Positions 16,412 through 24,323 of a stretch of 64,000 nt of DNA are shown in pieces. The stretch is from Mesobacillus persicus (GTDB lineage Bacteria > Bacillota > Bacilli > Bacillales > Cytobacillaceae). The DNA lies in assembly GCF_900109925.1 (NCBI RefSeq), contig NZ_FOBW01000009.1:62001-126000 (forward strand), written 5' to 3'. A program made the translations under genes and the position numbers. Below the pieces are notes generated by a model. The model was not told where the DNA came from and did not search any database. It saw only the letters and a list, made by a program, of their open reading frames with translations. The first letter of the stretch is position 1, and every line of letters begins with the position of its first letter.

Positions 16412-16930
16412 TTAATTTGCTACTGCGAGCTTTGTTCTTTTAACAATATTCAAAGCTACTGGCAGAATGATGGCCATAAATACAGTGTTAAATGCAACAG
16501 CCGGTAGAACGGCTCCTGCAAACATGCCGACAAATGCACCTGGCAGTCCTACAATAAAGTAGGCTGAGGTTAAGAAGATGGTTCCGGAAACAATTGTACC
16601 AACTGCTGTTAAAACAGCCGCATTGATGACAGATCCATGAAACTTTTTAAAGGCCAACACTAATCCATAAAAGATGAAGGCTGTTAAAAGTTTATCAATG
16701 ATATTTGGGATTTGTCCTCCAGGAAAGCCCGTTGTCAACGCTGATAAAATTCCTGTGACTAGGCCTACGAGTAAGACGCTTTTTTTATCCGGAAAGAGGA
16801 TAATTCCTAAAAACATCATTGTCAGCATCATGTCTGGTTTCATTCCTAGGATAAAACCAGGTACAGCCGCATGCAGAACGACACCCATTCCCATCAAAAG
16901 TGCAAGTGCAACAAGATTCTTTGTATTCAT
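16412..16930 (-). CDS. trpP: TrpP, tryptophan transporter
   Basis: The 172-residue protein has about five transmembrane helices. It begins NLVALALLMGMGVVLH and includes MKPDMMLTMMFLGIILFPDKK and GFPGGQIPNIIDK, matching TrpP (YhaG), an ECF-S-like tryptophan permease. Strong added evidence comes from its leader, where a run of (G/U)AG triplets overlaps the ribosome site, as expected for translational control by the Trp RNA-binding protein TRAP. The neighbours yhaH and serC match B. subtilis. Confidence 0.93.
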   Translation of the reverse strand: MNTKNLVALALLMGMGVVLHAAVPGFILGMKPDMMLTMMFLGIILFPDKKSVLLVGLVTGILSALTTGFPGGQIPNIIDKLLTAFIFYGLVLAFKKFHGSVINAAVLTAVGTIVSGTIFLTSAYFIVGLPGAFVGMFAGAVLPAVAFNTVFMAIILPVALNIVKRTKLAVAN

Positions 16931-16932
16931 TT

Positions 16933-16993
16933 CTCAACTCTCCTCTGCTATTCTAGCTAACTATTGCTTCTCCTATAGTGCTCTATAGCCTAC
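16933..16993 (-). promoter_or_regulatory. TRAP-binding leader overlapping the trpP ribosome site
   Basis: On the minus strand seven (G/U)AG triplets end just before the start codon. Their plus-strand positions are 16961, 16957, 16953, 16948, 16943, 16938 and 16933, giving a periodicity of 4,4,5,5,5,5 bases. Four or so more lie upstream to 16992. The run includes the GGAG ribosome site. Known biology: tryptophan-bound TRAP wraps such repeats and blocks translation. Confidence 0.8.
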
Positions 16994-17011
16994 AGCGAAA
17001 AGCTTGCTACC

Positions 17012-17039
17012 ATTATATCATATAAATTTCAAGGGTAAA
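17012..17039 (-). promoter_or_regulatory. SigA-type promoter for trpP
   Basis: On the minus strand TTTACC (17039-17034) and TATAAT (17017-17012) are spaced by 16 bases. Transcription would begin near 17005, giving a leader of about 75 bases that contains the TRAP triplets. Confidence 0.6.
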
Positions 17040-17053
17040 GTGTTAATTTTCAG

Positions 17054-18133
17054 TTAACGAGTTCTGAAGTCCTTCATGAATTGTGCTAGTTTTTCAACAT
17101 GTTCAAGTGGGACAGCGTTATAAATAGAGGCACGGCAACCTCCTACAGAACGATGACCATTTAAGCCTGTAAACCCAAGTTCTTTTGCCTCAGAAAGGAA
17201 CGCATCTGTTAGCTCCTTACTGTTTAGTGTAAAGGTTACATTCATTAAAGAACGGCTACTTACTTCAGCATGTCCGCTGTAGAAACCGTTACTTTCATCA
17301 ATTTCATTGTAGAGAAGTGCGGCTTTTTGCTTGTTCATCGTTTCTAAGGCTTCAGCGCCACCAATTGAGTCAGCCCATTCTAGGACAAGCTTCAGCAAAT
17401 ACACTGCAAGGGTCGGCGGCGTATTATAAAGTGAATCATTCTTAGCATGCGTTCGGTAATCCAACATACTTGGCAAGGAATCTTTAGATCGTTCTAGTAG
17501 GTCCTTCTTTAAGATGACCACAGTTACACCAGACGGACCAAGGTTCTTCTGAGCGCCGGCATAAATTAACCCGTAAGAATTGACATCAATTGGCCTGCAT
17601 AAAATGTCACTAGACATGTCGGCAACAAGTGGTAGATTGAGGTTGCTTGGAATGTCATTCCATTGGGTCCCATAAATCGTATTGTTAGAAGTGATATGGA
17701 GGTAGGAGCCATTTTCAAGGGAATCTAAATCGGTTAATTTAGGAATCGTTGTATAGTTGTTGTCTTTACCAGAAGCCACTACTTCAGCATCACCAATTTT
17801 TTTTGCTTCCTTCAGTGCTTTTTCTGACCACGATCCCGTTAAGGCATAGTATCCTTTTTTTCCTTCTTCAAGGAGATTCATTGGCAACATCGTAAATTGC
17901 AGGCTTGCTCCTCCTTGTAAGAAGAGGATTTCATAATCGTCAGATATGTTAAGGAGCTTACGCAACAAGGCTTGAGCTTGAGTGTTGATTTCTTCGTAAG
18001 GCTTGCTTCGATGACTCATTTCCATCACATTCATACCTGTACCTTTATAGTTAAGCCATTCTTTCTCTGCTATTTTTAGAACAGCTTCTGGTAAGGCAGT
18101 GGGTCCAGCATTAAAATTTAAGGCACGCTTCAT
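17054..18133 (-). CDS. serC: SerC, phosphoserine aminotransferase
   Basis: SerC is the pyridoxal-phosphate enzyme converting 3-phosphohydroxypyruvate and glutamate to phosphoserine. The 359-residue protein starts MKRALNFNAGPTALP. It carries FLQGGAS, TSNNTIYGTQW, the lysine loop YAGAQKNLGPSG (Lys near 194) and the C-terminal GLNGHRSVGGCRASIYNA, all diagnostic. I chose the second of two adjacent ATGs because GGGGGG lies about six bases before it. No strong terminator follows, so some transcripts may read into trpP. Confidence 0.96.
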   Translation of the reverse strand: MKRALNFNAGPTALPEAVLKIAEKEWLNYKGTGMNVMEMSHRSKPYEEINTQAQALLRKLLNISDDYEILFLQGGASLQFTMLPMNLLEEGKKGYYALTGSWSEKALKEAKKIGDAEVVASGKDNNYTTIPKLTDLDSLENGSYLHITSNNTIYGTQWNDIPSNLNLPLVADMSSDILCRPIDVNSYGLIYAGAQKNLGPSGVTVVILKKDLLERSKDSLPSMLDYRTHAKNDSLYNTPPTLAVYLLKLVLEWADSIGGAEALETMNKQKAALLYNEIDESNGFYSGHAEVSSRSLMNVTFTLNSKELTDAFLSEAKELGFTGLNGHRSVGGCRASIYNAVPLEHVEKLAQFMKDFRTR

Positions 18134-18232
18134 CATAATCCCCCCGGGAAATTTATTTTAATACAGTAAAGAGGTAAAATTTTAAGTCAATGCTACCAGA
18201 AATCCATAAAAATTTCTATTTTTCGGAATAAA

Positions 18233-18266
18233 AAAACTAAAAAAACTTCCGCAATAGCAGAAGTTA
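18233..18266 (-). terminator. Terminator overlapping the hit stop
   Basis: On the minus strand AACTTCTGC and GCGGAAGTT form the stem followed by a long U-run; the stop codon at 18264-18266 is inside the stem. Confidence 0.82.
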
Positions 18267-18683
18267 GAGTTTCTTATTGATATCCGAAGCGATGGTTTGT
18301 AATTCTTCCTGATTATATTCACTATTATGGGTCTTCCACACCGCTCCAAATCCATCGCCCTCGCCGTATCTTGGAATGAGGTGCATATGAAAGTGAAAGA
18401 CCGACTGTCCTGCAAGCTCACCATTATTGTTTAATACATTTAAACCAATAGGGTCATAGGCCTCTTTAATTGCATTTGCAATTTTAGGGACTTCTTTAAA
18501 GAGGGTTGTAGAAATTTCTTCCGTTAATTCATACACATTCTCTTTATGTACTTTTGGGATAACTAAGGTATGACCTTTCGTTACTTGGCCAATATCCAAA
18601 AAGGCGTATACATGCTCATTTTCAAATACCTTTGCGCTAGGAATCTCCCCATTGATAATTTTACAAAAAATACAATCTGACAT
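18264..18683 (-). CDS. hit: Hit, histidine-triad nucleotide-binding protein
   Basis: The 139-residue HIT protein has the Cys pair CIFCKI near the N-terminus and the histidine triad HFHMH (H97, H99, H101), with H99 the expected nucleophile. HIT proteins hydrolyse nucleoside phosphoramidates and related compounds. The AGAAAGGTTGG ribosome site precedes ATG. It is divergent from ecsA, as in B. subtilis, but here the gap between them is about 610 bases and holds an RNA-like element. Confidence 0.94.
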   Translation of the reverse strand: MSDCIFCKIINGEIPSAKVFENEHVYAFLDIGQVTKGHTLVIPKVHKENVYELTEEISTTLFKEVPKIANAIKEAYDPIGLNVLNNNGELAGQSVFHFHMHLIPRYGEGDGFGAVWKTHNSEYNQEELQTIASDINKKL

Positions 18684-18764
18684 TTAAACCAACCTTTCTA
18701 ATTTGTGCTTTTTAGTCATTTTATCACAATAATCTAATAAATATAAAGATAGGGGTAATTGTCA

Positions 18765-18797
18765 TAAAAAAGGACAGGATTCCGAGGAATCCTGTCC
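18765..18797 (-). terminator. Terminator of the candidate RNA
   Basis: On the minus strand GGACAGGATTCC (18797-18786) pairs perfectly with GGAATCCTGTCC (18783-18772), followed by six U. On the plus strand there is no U-run, so the direction is clear. Confidence 0.82.
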
Positions 18798-19151
18798 CTG
18801 TAGGGGAAATCTTGCTTCTTACATTATGCCTTCAAAATTATATGCCTTCAGCAGGAATGCCTTTGATAAACACCTCATTTTTAATGTGATGTGTCAATAA
18901 AACGGCCCTGTGTTCAATCGATCTGTGTTCAATCGAACCATCCCCTGTTCTTTATAGTTGATTTACAACGTATAAAGCGGATCTGTGTCTTCGGCAAACA
19001 CCTCATTTTAAAGTGTGTTTTTAGCTAGGCTAAGCAAGAACTTTGTCCAATGCTACCAGCCCCTTGAAGGATTTTATGAAGCGTTTTAAACATCGAATAA
19101 ATTGTCTTTAACAGACACCTCATTTCGAATGATTAACTGTTTTCCCCTACA
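18765..19151 (-). ncRNA. Candidate structured noncoding RNA between hit and ecsA
   Basis: Read on the minus strand this 390-base stretch behaves like an independent RNA gene. An 11-base perfect inverted pair (19151-19141 with 18809-18799) closes the whole region. Directly after the closing helix stands a 12-bp terminator stem with a U-run. Inside are three copies of AATGAGGTGT, each preceded by a partly complementary strand: AACAG..CTGTT outside CATT..AATG in one, AACAC..GTGTT in the second, ACAC..GTGT outside CATT..AATG in the third. There is also a tandem CGATTGAACACAG pair. No convincing ORF or promoter -35 was found; CATAAT (19160-19155) is a possible -10. It matches no RNA family I can name. 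Confidence 0.5.
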
Positions 19152-19294
19152 AATATTATGATGCCCGGTTTTGATAAAAATATAATCATTTTCTAAAAAA
19201 ATTTTTAAATCATGCCGAAGAGAGGGCTGCTTCTGTTTTTATGACCTTGGATTTGTTAAAATGTGATAAAGGAATGAGTGAAAGGACGTTGCCG

Positions 19295-20035
19295 ATGGCT
19301 TTATTAGAGATAAAAAATGTTACTGGTGGGTATACGAGGAATCCTGTGCTAAAGGATGTAAGCTTTGAGGTAGGGGCTAATGAGATTGTAGGGTTGATTG
19401 GCTTGAATGGAGCAGGAAAGAGTACCACCATCAAGCATGTTATTGGTCTAATGGAGCCTCATAAGGGAGAAATCCAAATCAACGGGCATACCATAAATGA
19501 AGGCCGAGAAGAATACCGAAGACAATTTACTTTTATTCCGGAAACACCAATTCTTTATGACGAATTAACTCTAGAGGAACATCTGAATATAACGGCGATG
19601 GCTTATGGAATTGAAGAAACTGTATATAAAGCCCGAATTGGCGAGCTACTTAAAGAGTTTCGGATGGAAAAAAGACTAAAGTGGTTCCCAGCTCACTTCT
19701 CCAAAGGGATGAGACAAAAGGTCATGATTATGTGTGCCTTTTTAGTGCAGCCTTCCCTTTATATAGTGGATGAACCATTTGTCGGATTAGATCCACTTGG
19801 TATCCAATCCTTGCTTGACTTAATGGATAAAATGAAGGATAACGGTGCGGGAATTCTCATGTCCACCCATATCCTTGCAACTGCGGAGCGGTATTGTGAT
19901 CGATTCGTTATTCTTCATGAGGGGGCTGTCCGTGCAAAAGGGACATTAAAGGAATTGCAGTCGCAATTTGGAATGCCAGGAGCGACTCTCGATGATTTAT
20001 ATATCCAGCTAACAAAGGAAGAAGATTATGTTTAA
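19295..20035 (+). CDS. ecsA: EcsA, ABC transporter ATP-binding protein
   Basis: The 246-residue ATPase starts MALLEIKNVTGGYTRNPVLKDVSF, with Walker A GLNGAGKS (36-43), LSKGMRQK-like signature FSKGMRQKVMIM and Walker B YIVDEPFVGLDP. The phrase KRLKWFPAHFSKGM is nearly unique to EcsA. Ecs affects secretion, competence and intramembrane protease activity in B. subtilis. AAAGGA lies eight bases before ATG 19295; an upstream in-frame codon at 19241 has no ribosome site. It overlaps ecsB by eight bases. Confidence 0.95.
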   Translation: MALLEIKNVTGGYTRNPVLKDVSFEVGANEIVGLIGLNGAGKSTTIKHVIGLMEPHKGEIQINGHTINEGREEYRRQFTFIPETPILYDELTLEEHLNITAMAYGIEETVYKARIGELLKEFRMEKRLKWFPAHFSKGMRQKVMIMCAFLVQPSLYIVDEPFVGLDPLGIQSLLDLMDKMKDNGAGILMSTHILATAERYCDRFVILHEGAVRAKGTLKELQSQFGMPGATLDDLYIQLTKEEDYV

Positions 20036-21239
20036 TGCACAGACTCTGTGGAACGAGAGGTTTGGATTATTTGTAAAAGAGACAAGCCGTTACCTTCGTT
20101 ACATTTTTAATGGCCATCTTGTCATTGTCTTTCTTTTTCTAATTGGTACAGCCGGTTTTTATTACCAAGAGTGGATTAAGACACTTGACGCTAATTTTCC
20201 AGCTGCTCTCCTTATGTCTTTATTGATAGCATTTGCTCTTACATATAGTCCGATTTTAACCTTTCTTTCCGAGGCCGATAAAGTCTTTTTATTGCCACTA
20301 GAAACGAAACTTGAGGTCTATTTTAAACGAGGCATTTTGTTAAGTTTGTTTCTGCAGTCATACGTGTTGCTGATTCTCTTGGCATTGGTTATGCCAATGT
20401 ATGTGAAAGTAACGGAGACAAGCTTCCGTACTTTCATTCCATTTCTACTGATTCTTCTGGTCCTTAAAGGCTTTAATTTACTCATAAGATGGAAAGTACA
20501 ATACTATATTGAAAAGAATACTCATAAAGTTGACTCCATAGTTCGTTTTTTTGCCAACGCAGTCCTCTTGTATTTACTGTTTGATGGAGCAAATTTAATT
20601 TTCATCGCCATCTTAGCCATTGTATTGGTGTTGTTATTTATTTATTATCAATCTCAAACGAAAGAAAAGGGATTGAAGTGGGAATATTTAATTGAGCAAG
20701 AAGAGAAAAGGATGGGGGCTTTTTATCGGATTGCTAACCTATTCACGGATGTACCCAAGCTGAAGGATCAAGTGAAACGGAGAAAGTGGCTTGATGGATT
20801 CTTGAGGGGAATGGCATATGGTCAAGACCATACATACTCTCACATTTACACTAGAACGTTTTTCCGTTCCGGAGATTATTTTGGTCTCTTTCTTAGACTC
20901 ACGGTCATTGGGTCATTAGGATTATATTTCCTTACTTATGGAACGGGTCAAATCATACTTGCCCTTTTGTTCATGTATTTAACAGGTTTTCAATTGCTCC
21001 CATTGTGGAATCATCATCAGAATAAATTGTGGTTGGATTTATATCCACTTGGTGAAAAGGTGAAGGAAAAAGCTTTTACGAAGTTGCTATCCATGATTTT
21101 GTTTATTCAGACGGCTCTGTTTGGAATGGTTATATTAGTCAAGCAGGATTGGATAACGGCGGCTTTGACCATTCTCCTGGGTGTTCTCTTTACTCTGTTT
21201 TTTGTCCATTTTTATAGTAAAAAAAGAAGACAAGCATAA
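20028..21239 (+). CDS. ecsB: EcsB, ABC transporter membrane subunit
   Basis: This 403-residue membrane protein has about eight or more hydrophobic helices, an early FLSEADKVFLLPLE motif typical of EcsB, and a basic C-terminus (SKKRRQA). Its start overlaps the ecsA stop, so it is the coupled membrane partner. A terminator separates it from ecsC, which may have its own expression. Confidence 0.94.
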   Translation: MFNAQTLWNERFGLFVKETSRYLRYIFNGHLVIVFLFLIGTAGFYYQEWIKTLDANFPAALLMSLLIAFALTYSPILTFLSEADKVFLLPLETKLEVYFKRGILLSLFLQSYVLLILLALVMPMYVKVTETSFRTFIPFLLILLVLKGFNLLIRWKVQYYIEKNTHKVDSIVRFFANAVLLYLLFDGANLIFIAILAIVLVLLFIYYQSQTKEKGLKWEYLIEQEEKRMGAFYRIANLFTDVPKLKDQVKRRKWLDGFLRGMAYGQDHTYSHIYTRTFFRSGDYFGLFLRLTVIGSLGLYFLTYGTGQIILALLFMYLTGFQLLPLWNHHQNKLWLDLYPLGEKVKEKAFTKLLSMILFIQTALFGMVILVKQDWITAALTILLGVLFTLFFVHFYSKKRRQA

Positions 21240-21241
21240 AC

Positions 21242-21293
21242 GAATCCCTTTTTAGCACTCCTTGTAGTCGCTGAAGGGGATTTTTTTTGAAAC
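21242..21293 (+). terminator. Terminator between ecsB and ecsC
   Basis: AATCCC..TTTTT pairs with GAAGGGGATT across an inner AGCACT/AGTCGCT arm and is followed by a T-run. Confidence 0.7.
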
Positions 21294-21337
21294 GAAATAA
21301 AACGTAAGAACGTATGGATATATATGGAGGGAAAAAC

Positions 21338-22063
21338 ATGAATGAGTATGAACTTCAGGTATTTGATGAAATCACAGATTGGAAACGAAAGATGAAGAAA
21401 CGCTCTAATATGCTGACAAGGGCATCTAAGAAGGTACAGGCAAGAGTGAATGATATGATTCCTGAGAAGGTGCATCAGGTAATAACGGATGGGATAAAGA
21501 ACATGGTCAACGCCACGTTAACCGGATCAGATTATACAACAAAAAGGCATCAGGGGGCCGGGTTAAGCTTACTGGAAAGGGATAAATTGCTCAAGGAGAA
21601 ACTTGCTGCTTATCGAAAGACCGCAATGGTTGAGGGCGCAGGAACCGGGGCAGGAGGTATATTTTTGGGGCTTGCAGATTTCCCCTTACTACTATCCATT
21701 AAGATGAAATTCCTTTTTGAAGCCGCTTCGATTTATGGTTATGATCCGTCCGACTATGAAGAGAGGCTTTTTATTCTTCAAGTTTTTCAGCTTGCGTTTT
21801 CAAGTGACCACAAACGGCAAGACACTCTAGCGATTATCGACAATTGGGACAGTCGAAAACAGGAACTATTAAATATGAATTGGAAGGATTTCCAGCAAGA
21901 ATATAGGGATTATATTGATTTGATAAAAATGGCACAGCTTATTCCGGGAGTCGGGGCAATTGTCGGTGCTTATGCAAATTATAATCTTCTGGATCAGTTA
22001 GGTGAAACGGCGATGAATGCCTATCGATTAAGAATTTTAAAAACACCCCCAGCTATTTCATAA
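21338..22063 (+). CDS. ecsC: EcsC family protein
   Basis: The 241-residue protein carries the EcsC signature: VEGAGTGAGGIFLGLADFPLLLSIKMKFL in the middle and KMAQLIPGVGAIVGAYANYNLL near the end. Two short glycine-rich hydrophobic stretches are interfacial rather than clear membrane spans. GGAGGG seven bases before ATG 21338 fixes the start. It follows ecsAB, from which it is separated by a terminator. Function is unknown even in B. subtilis. Confidence 0.92.
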   Translation: MNEYELQVFDEITDWKRKMKKRSNMLTRASKKVQARVNDMIPEKVHQVITDGIKNMVNATLTGSDYTTKRHQGAGLSLLERDKLLKEKLAAYRKTAMVEGAGTGAGGIFLGLADFPLLLSIKMKFLFEAASIYGYDPSDYEERLFILQVFQLAFSSDHKRQDTLAIIDNWDSRKQELLNMNWKDFQQEYRDYIDLIKMAQLIPGVGAIVGAYANYNLLDQLGETAMNAYRLRILKTPPAIS

Positions 22064-22082
22064 TGGCTAGGGGCTTTTTGGT
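22048..22082 (+). terminator. Terminator after ecsC
   Basis: CCCCAGC pairs with GCTAGGGG with a loop that includes the ecsC stop, then TTTTT. Confidence 0.65.
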
Positions 22083-22115
22083 TCGGTTCCAACACCCAAC
22101 AAAACTTGGTTGAGT

Positions 22116-23291
22116 TTATTCTGCTACGGAATCTAGAGCAATCATGCCGAGGGTTTTGGCAGCAATCAGCATTGCACTTTCATTGATATTAAACTTTGGA
22201 TGATGGTGTGGATAAGGGGTGGTTATCCCTTCTGGGCATGCGCCTGTGAAGAAGAAGCTTCCTTTTACATGCTTTAGATAATAGGCGAAGTCTTCGCCAG
22301 CCATATCAGGTTCGGCCTCTTCCACGTTTGTTACTTCAGCAACTTTAGCCGCGCTTTCCATCAGCAGCTCTGTTTCGGCAGGGTGGTTCCACACTGCCGG
22401 ATATCCACGGAAAAACGTATAGTCATAAGTACAATCATTTGCATAGCATGTACCTTTGATTACCTTCTCTAGCTCTGCTTCAATTAAATCCCGGCTTTCC
22501 TCAGTAAAAGTTCTAGCCGTACCGACGAGCTTTACTTTATCGGCGATGACATTAAAGGCATTCTCCGCAACAAAAGAACCAACACTTACGACGGCGGGGT
22601 CCACTGGTTTAACCCTCCGGCTGACAATTTGCTGTAGATTGATAACAAGCTGGGAAGCCGCAACAATGGCATCCTTTGTGTTATGAGGCTGTGCACCGTG
22701 ACCGCCTTTCCCTTGGATGGTTACTTCAAACCGATCAGCGGCAGCCATAAAAGCTCCTGGACGATATTGGACTGTTCCCGTAGGAACTGTAGCCCATAAA
22801 TGAGTGCCATAAATAACCTCGACACCCTCAAGACACCCGTCTTCAACCATCGCAAGTGCTCCCCCGGGGGCGTACTCTTCAGCATGTTGGTGAATCATCA
22901 CAAATGTACCAGAGAGACTTTCTCTCATTTCATGGAGGATCTTCGCTAAAACAAGAAGTGTAGCCGTATGACCATCATGGCCGCAAGCGTGCATAACTCC
23001 TGGAACGAGCGATTTATATGAGACATCATTCTCCTCCTGAATCGGAAGGGCATCAAAGTCAGCGCGGAGAGCGATTGTTTTTCCTGGCTTTGTTCCATAA
23101 ATTTTGGCGACTACACCGTTTCCACCAACATTTCCCCTCACTTCAATCCCTAATTTTTCATAGTAGGATTTTATATAATGAGCAGTTTGAATTTCCTGAA
23201 AAGACAACTCTGGGTGTTGATGTAAATATCTTCTAATTTCAACCATTTCATCATAGTAATTATCTATTTTGCTGAATAAGATCTCTTTCAA
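22116..23291 (-). CDS. yhaA: YhaA, M20D-family amidohydrolase
   Basis: The 391-residue metallopeptidase-fold protein has the M20D metal motifs MHACGHDGH, HQHAEE and MAGEDFAYY plus the dimer domain QGKGGHGAQPH. It probably hydrolyses N-acyl amino acids or hippurate-like amides. AAAGGAGAGG seven bases upstream points to TTG 23291 as the start; an in-frame extension to 23345 lies upstream of the ribosome site. Synteny after ecsC matches B. subtilis yhaA. Confidence 0.9.
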   Translation of the reverse strand: MKEILFSKIDNYYDEMVEIRRYLHQHPELSFQEIQTAHYIKSYYEKLGIEVRGNVGGNGVVAKIYGTKPGKTIALRADFDALPIQEENDVSYKSLVPGVMHACGHDGHTATLLVLAKILHEMRESLSGTFVMIHQHAEEYAPGGALAMVEDGCLEGVEVIYGTHLWATVPTGTVQYRPGAFMAAADRFEVTIQGKGGHGAQPHNTKDAIVAASQLVINLQQIVSRRVKPVDPAVVSVGSFVAENAFNVIADKVKLVGTARTFTEESRDLIEAELEKVIKGTCYANDCTYDYTFFRGYPAVWNHPAETELLMESAAKVAEVTNVEEAEPDMAGEDFAYYLKHVKGSFFFTGACPEGITTPYPHHHPKFNINESAMLIAAKTLGMIALDSVAE

Positions 23292-23420
23292 AAATGAACC
23301 TCTCCTTTCGAGTTGTCTGTCAATTGAAATAATTATATCATTCAACTTTAATAATTTTGAAGAATTAAGTAATATAGGCTAGTAATATTAAATAGTTTCT
23401 TAGGAATGTAGGAGGTTGAC

Positions 23421-24059
23421 ATGGAGGCATTACATATAAAAAGGCTATCATTTGGATTATTGGGCTTATTGACTTATATCTACTTTGCTATTGCCATTTC
23501 TAGTGGGAACACAATTCAGTTTGATGAAAAGATCAGTGTTGGACTAGGAAGGATACTGGCAAATTCACAAGATCTATTGCTAGGAGTATTTTCTGCTGTA
23601 GGCGCAACAGAAGGTTTTGTCATCATTGCAATGGTTGTCATTCTTTGGCTTGGACTCCGCAAGAAAGACTTTTTGGCATTAGGTGTATTGATTTTCGCAT
23701 TATTGTCAGGATATCTTCTGAATACCGTCTTAAAAAATTGGCATGGTCGACCGAGGCCAGCTTCAGATCATCTTGTAGAAGTTAGTTCGTTAAGCTTCCC
23801 AAGTGGAAATGCAATGATTGGGTTGATTTTGTATTCACTTACAGCTTATTTTATCTTGAAAGGATTAAAGTCTAAGCAAAAGAGGCTACTAACGTTTGCT
23901 GTTACCATCGGGATTATTTTTATTTATGGTTTAAGCAGGGTGGCTTTAAACGTCCATTACCCATCAGACATTGCTGCCGGTTATGGTATTGGGGTGGCTT
24001 GGGTGATGATCTGGATCCATATTTATGAACTATTCTCGAGGAAGGCAAAGAAAATATAA
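23421..24059 (+). CDS. PAP2-superfamily membrane phosphatase with PSGN motif
   Basis: The 212-residue protein has about six membrane helices and the three PAP2 motifs: K105xxxxxxRP, PSGN (127-130) and SRVALNVHYPSD (about 178-189). Motif 2 is normally PSGH, whose His donates a proton; here Asn130 stands in its place. Motifs 1 and 3, including the phospho-accepting His, are intact. Likely substrates by family are undecaprenyl or lipid phosphates. A terminator follows at once, so it is a single-gene unit. Confidence 0.88.
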   Translation: MEALHIKRLSFGLLGLLTYIYFAIAISSGNTIQFDEKISVGLGRILANSQDLLLGVFSAVGATEGFVIIAMVVILWLGLRKKDFLALGVLIFALLSGYLLNTVLKNWHGRPRPASDHLVEVSSLSFPSGNAMIGLILYSLTAYFILKGLKSKQKRLLTFAVTIGIIFIYGLSRVALNVHYPSDIAAGYGIGVAWVMIWIHIYELFSRKAKKI

Positions 24060-24088
24060 AAAGGCTTGCCGTGGGCAAGCTTTTTTCA
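24059..24088 (+). terminator. Terminator after the PAP2 gene
   Basis: AAAGGCTTGCC/GGCAAGCTTTT stem with a three-base loop, then T-run. Confidence 0.85.
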
Positions 24089-24149
24089 ATGGCTTTATTA
24101 AAGCACTATGTTGATTGACTATAGCACTCAGCGAACATCAGGCCTGCCG

Positions 24150-24235
24150 GGGACCTTCTTGGCATAGGATGAAGATGAACACAAGGAGGAATCCGACGAG
24201 AACCCATCTTCATAAAACGTGCCTCCAGGCTACTG
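24150..24235. repeat. Intergenic imperfect palindrome between PAP2 gene and hmoB
   Basis: ATGAAGATG and CATCTTCAT are perfect inverted repeats about 29 bases apart; GCCTG and CAGGC further out extend the fold. No ribosome site supports the short reading frames here. Function unknown. Confidence 0.4.
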
Positions 24236-24290
24236 AGGTATTTGTGAATATGCTTCAATTGGTTAAGGAAGGATACAATATCAGTCACAA

Positions 24291-24314
24291 AAAAAGAAGG
24301 CAAGTGGCCTTCTC
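24291..24314 (-). terminator. Terminator after hmoB
   Basis: On the minus strand AGAAGGC/GCCTTCT followed by a seven-base U-run. Confidence 0.8.
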
Positions 24315-24323
24315 TTTGAAAGA

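Noticed and set aside
18765-19151. 6S RNA, tmRNA, RNase P RNA, SRP RNA or T-box as the identity of the hit-ecsA element
   Set aside because: None of the conserved sequence landmarks of these families that I know is visible in the region.
24106-24303. Possible 65-residue minus-strand gene
   Set aside because: It begins in the hmoB terminator, has no ribosome site and no family features; the region is better explained as a palindromic spacer.
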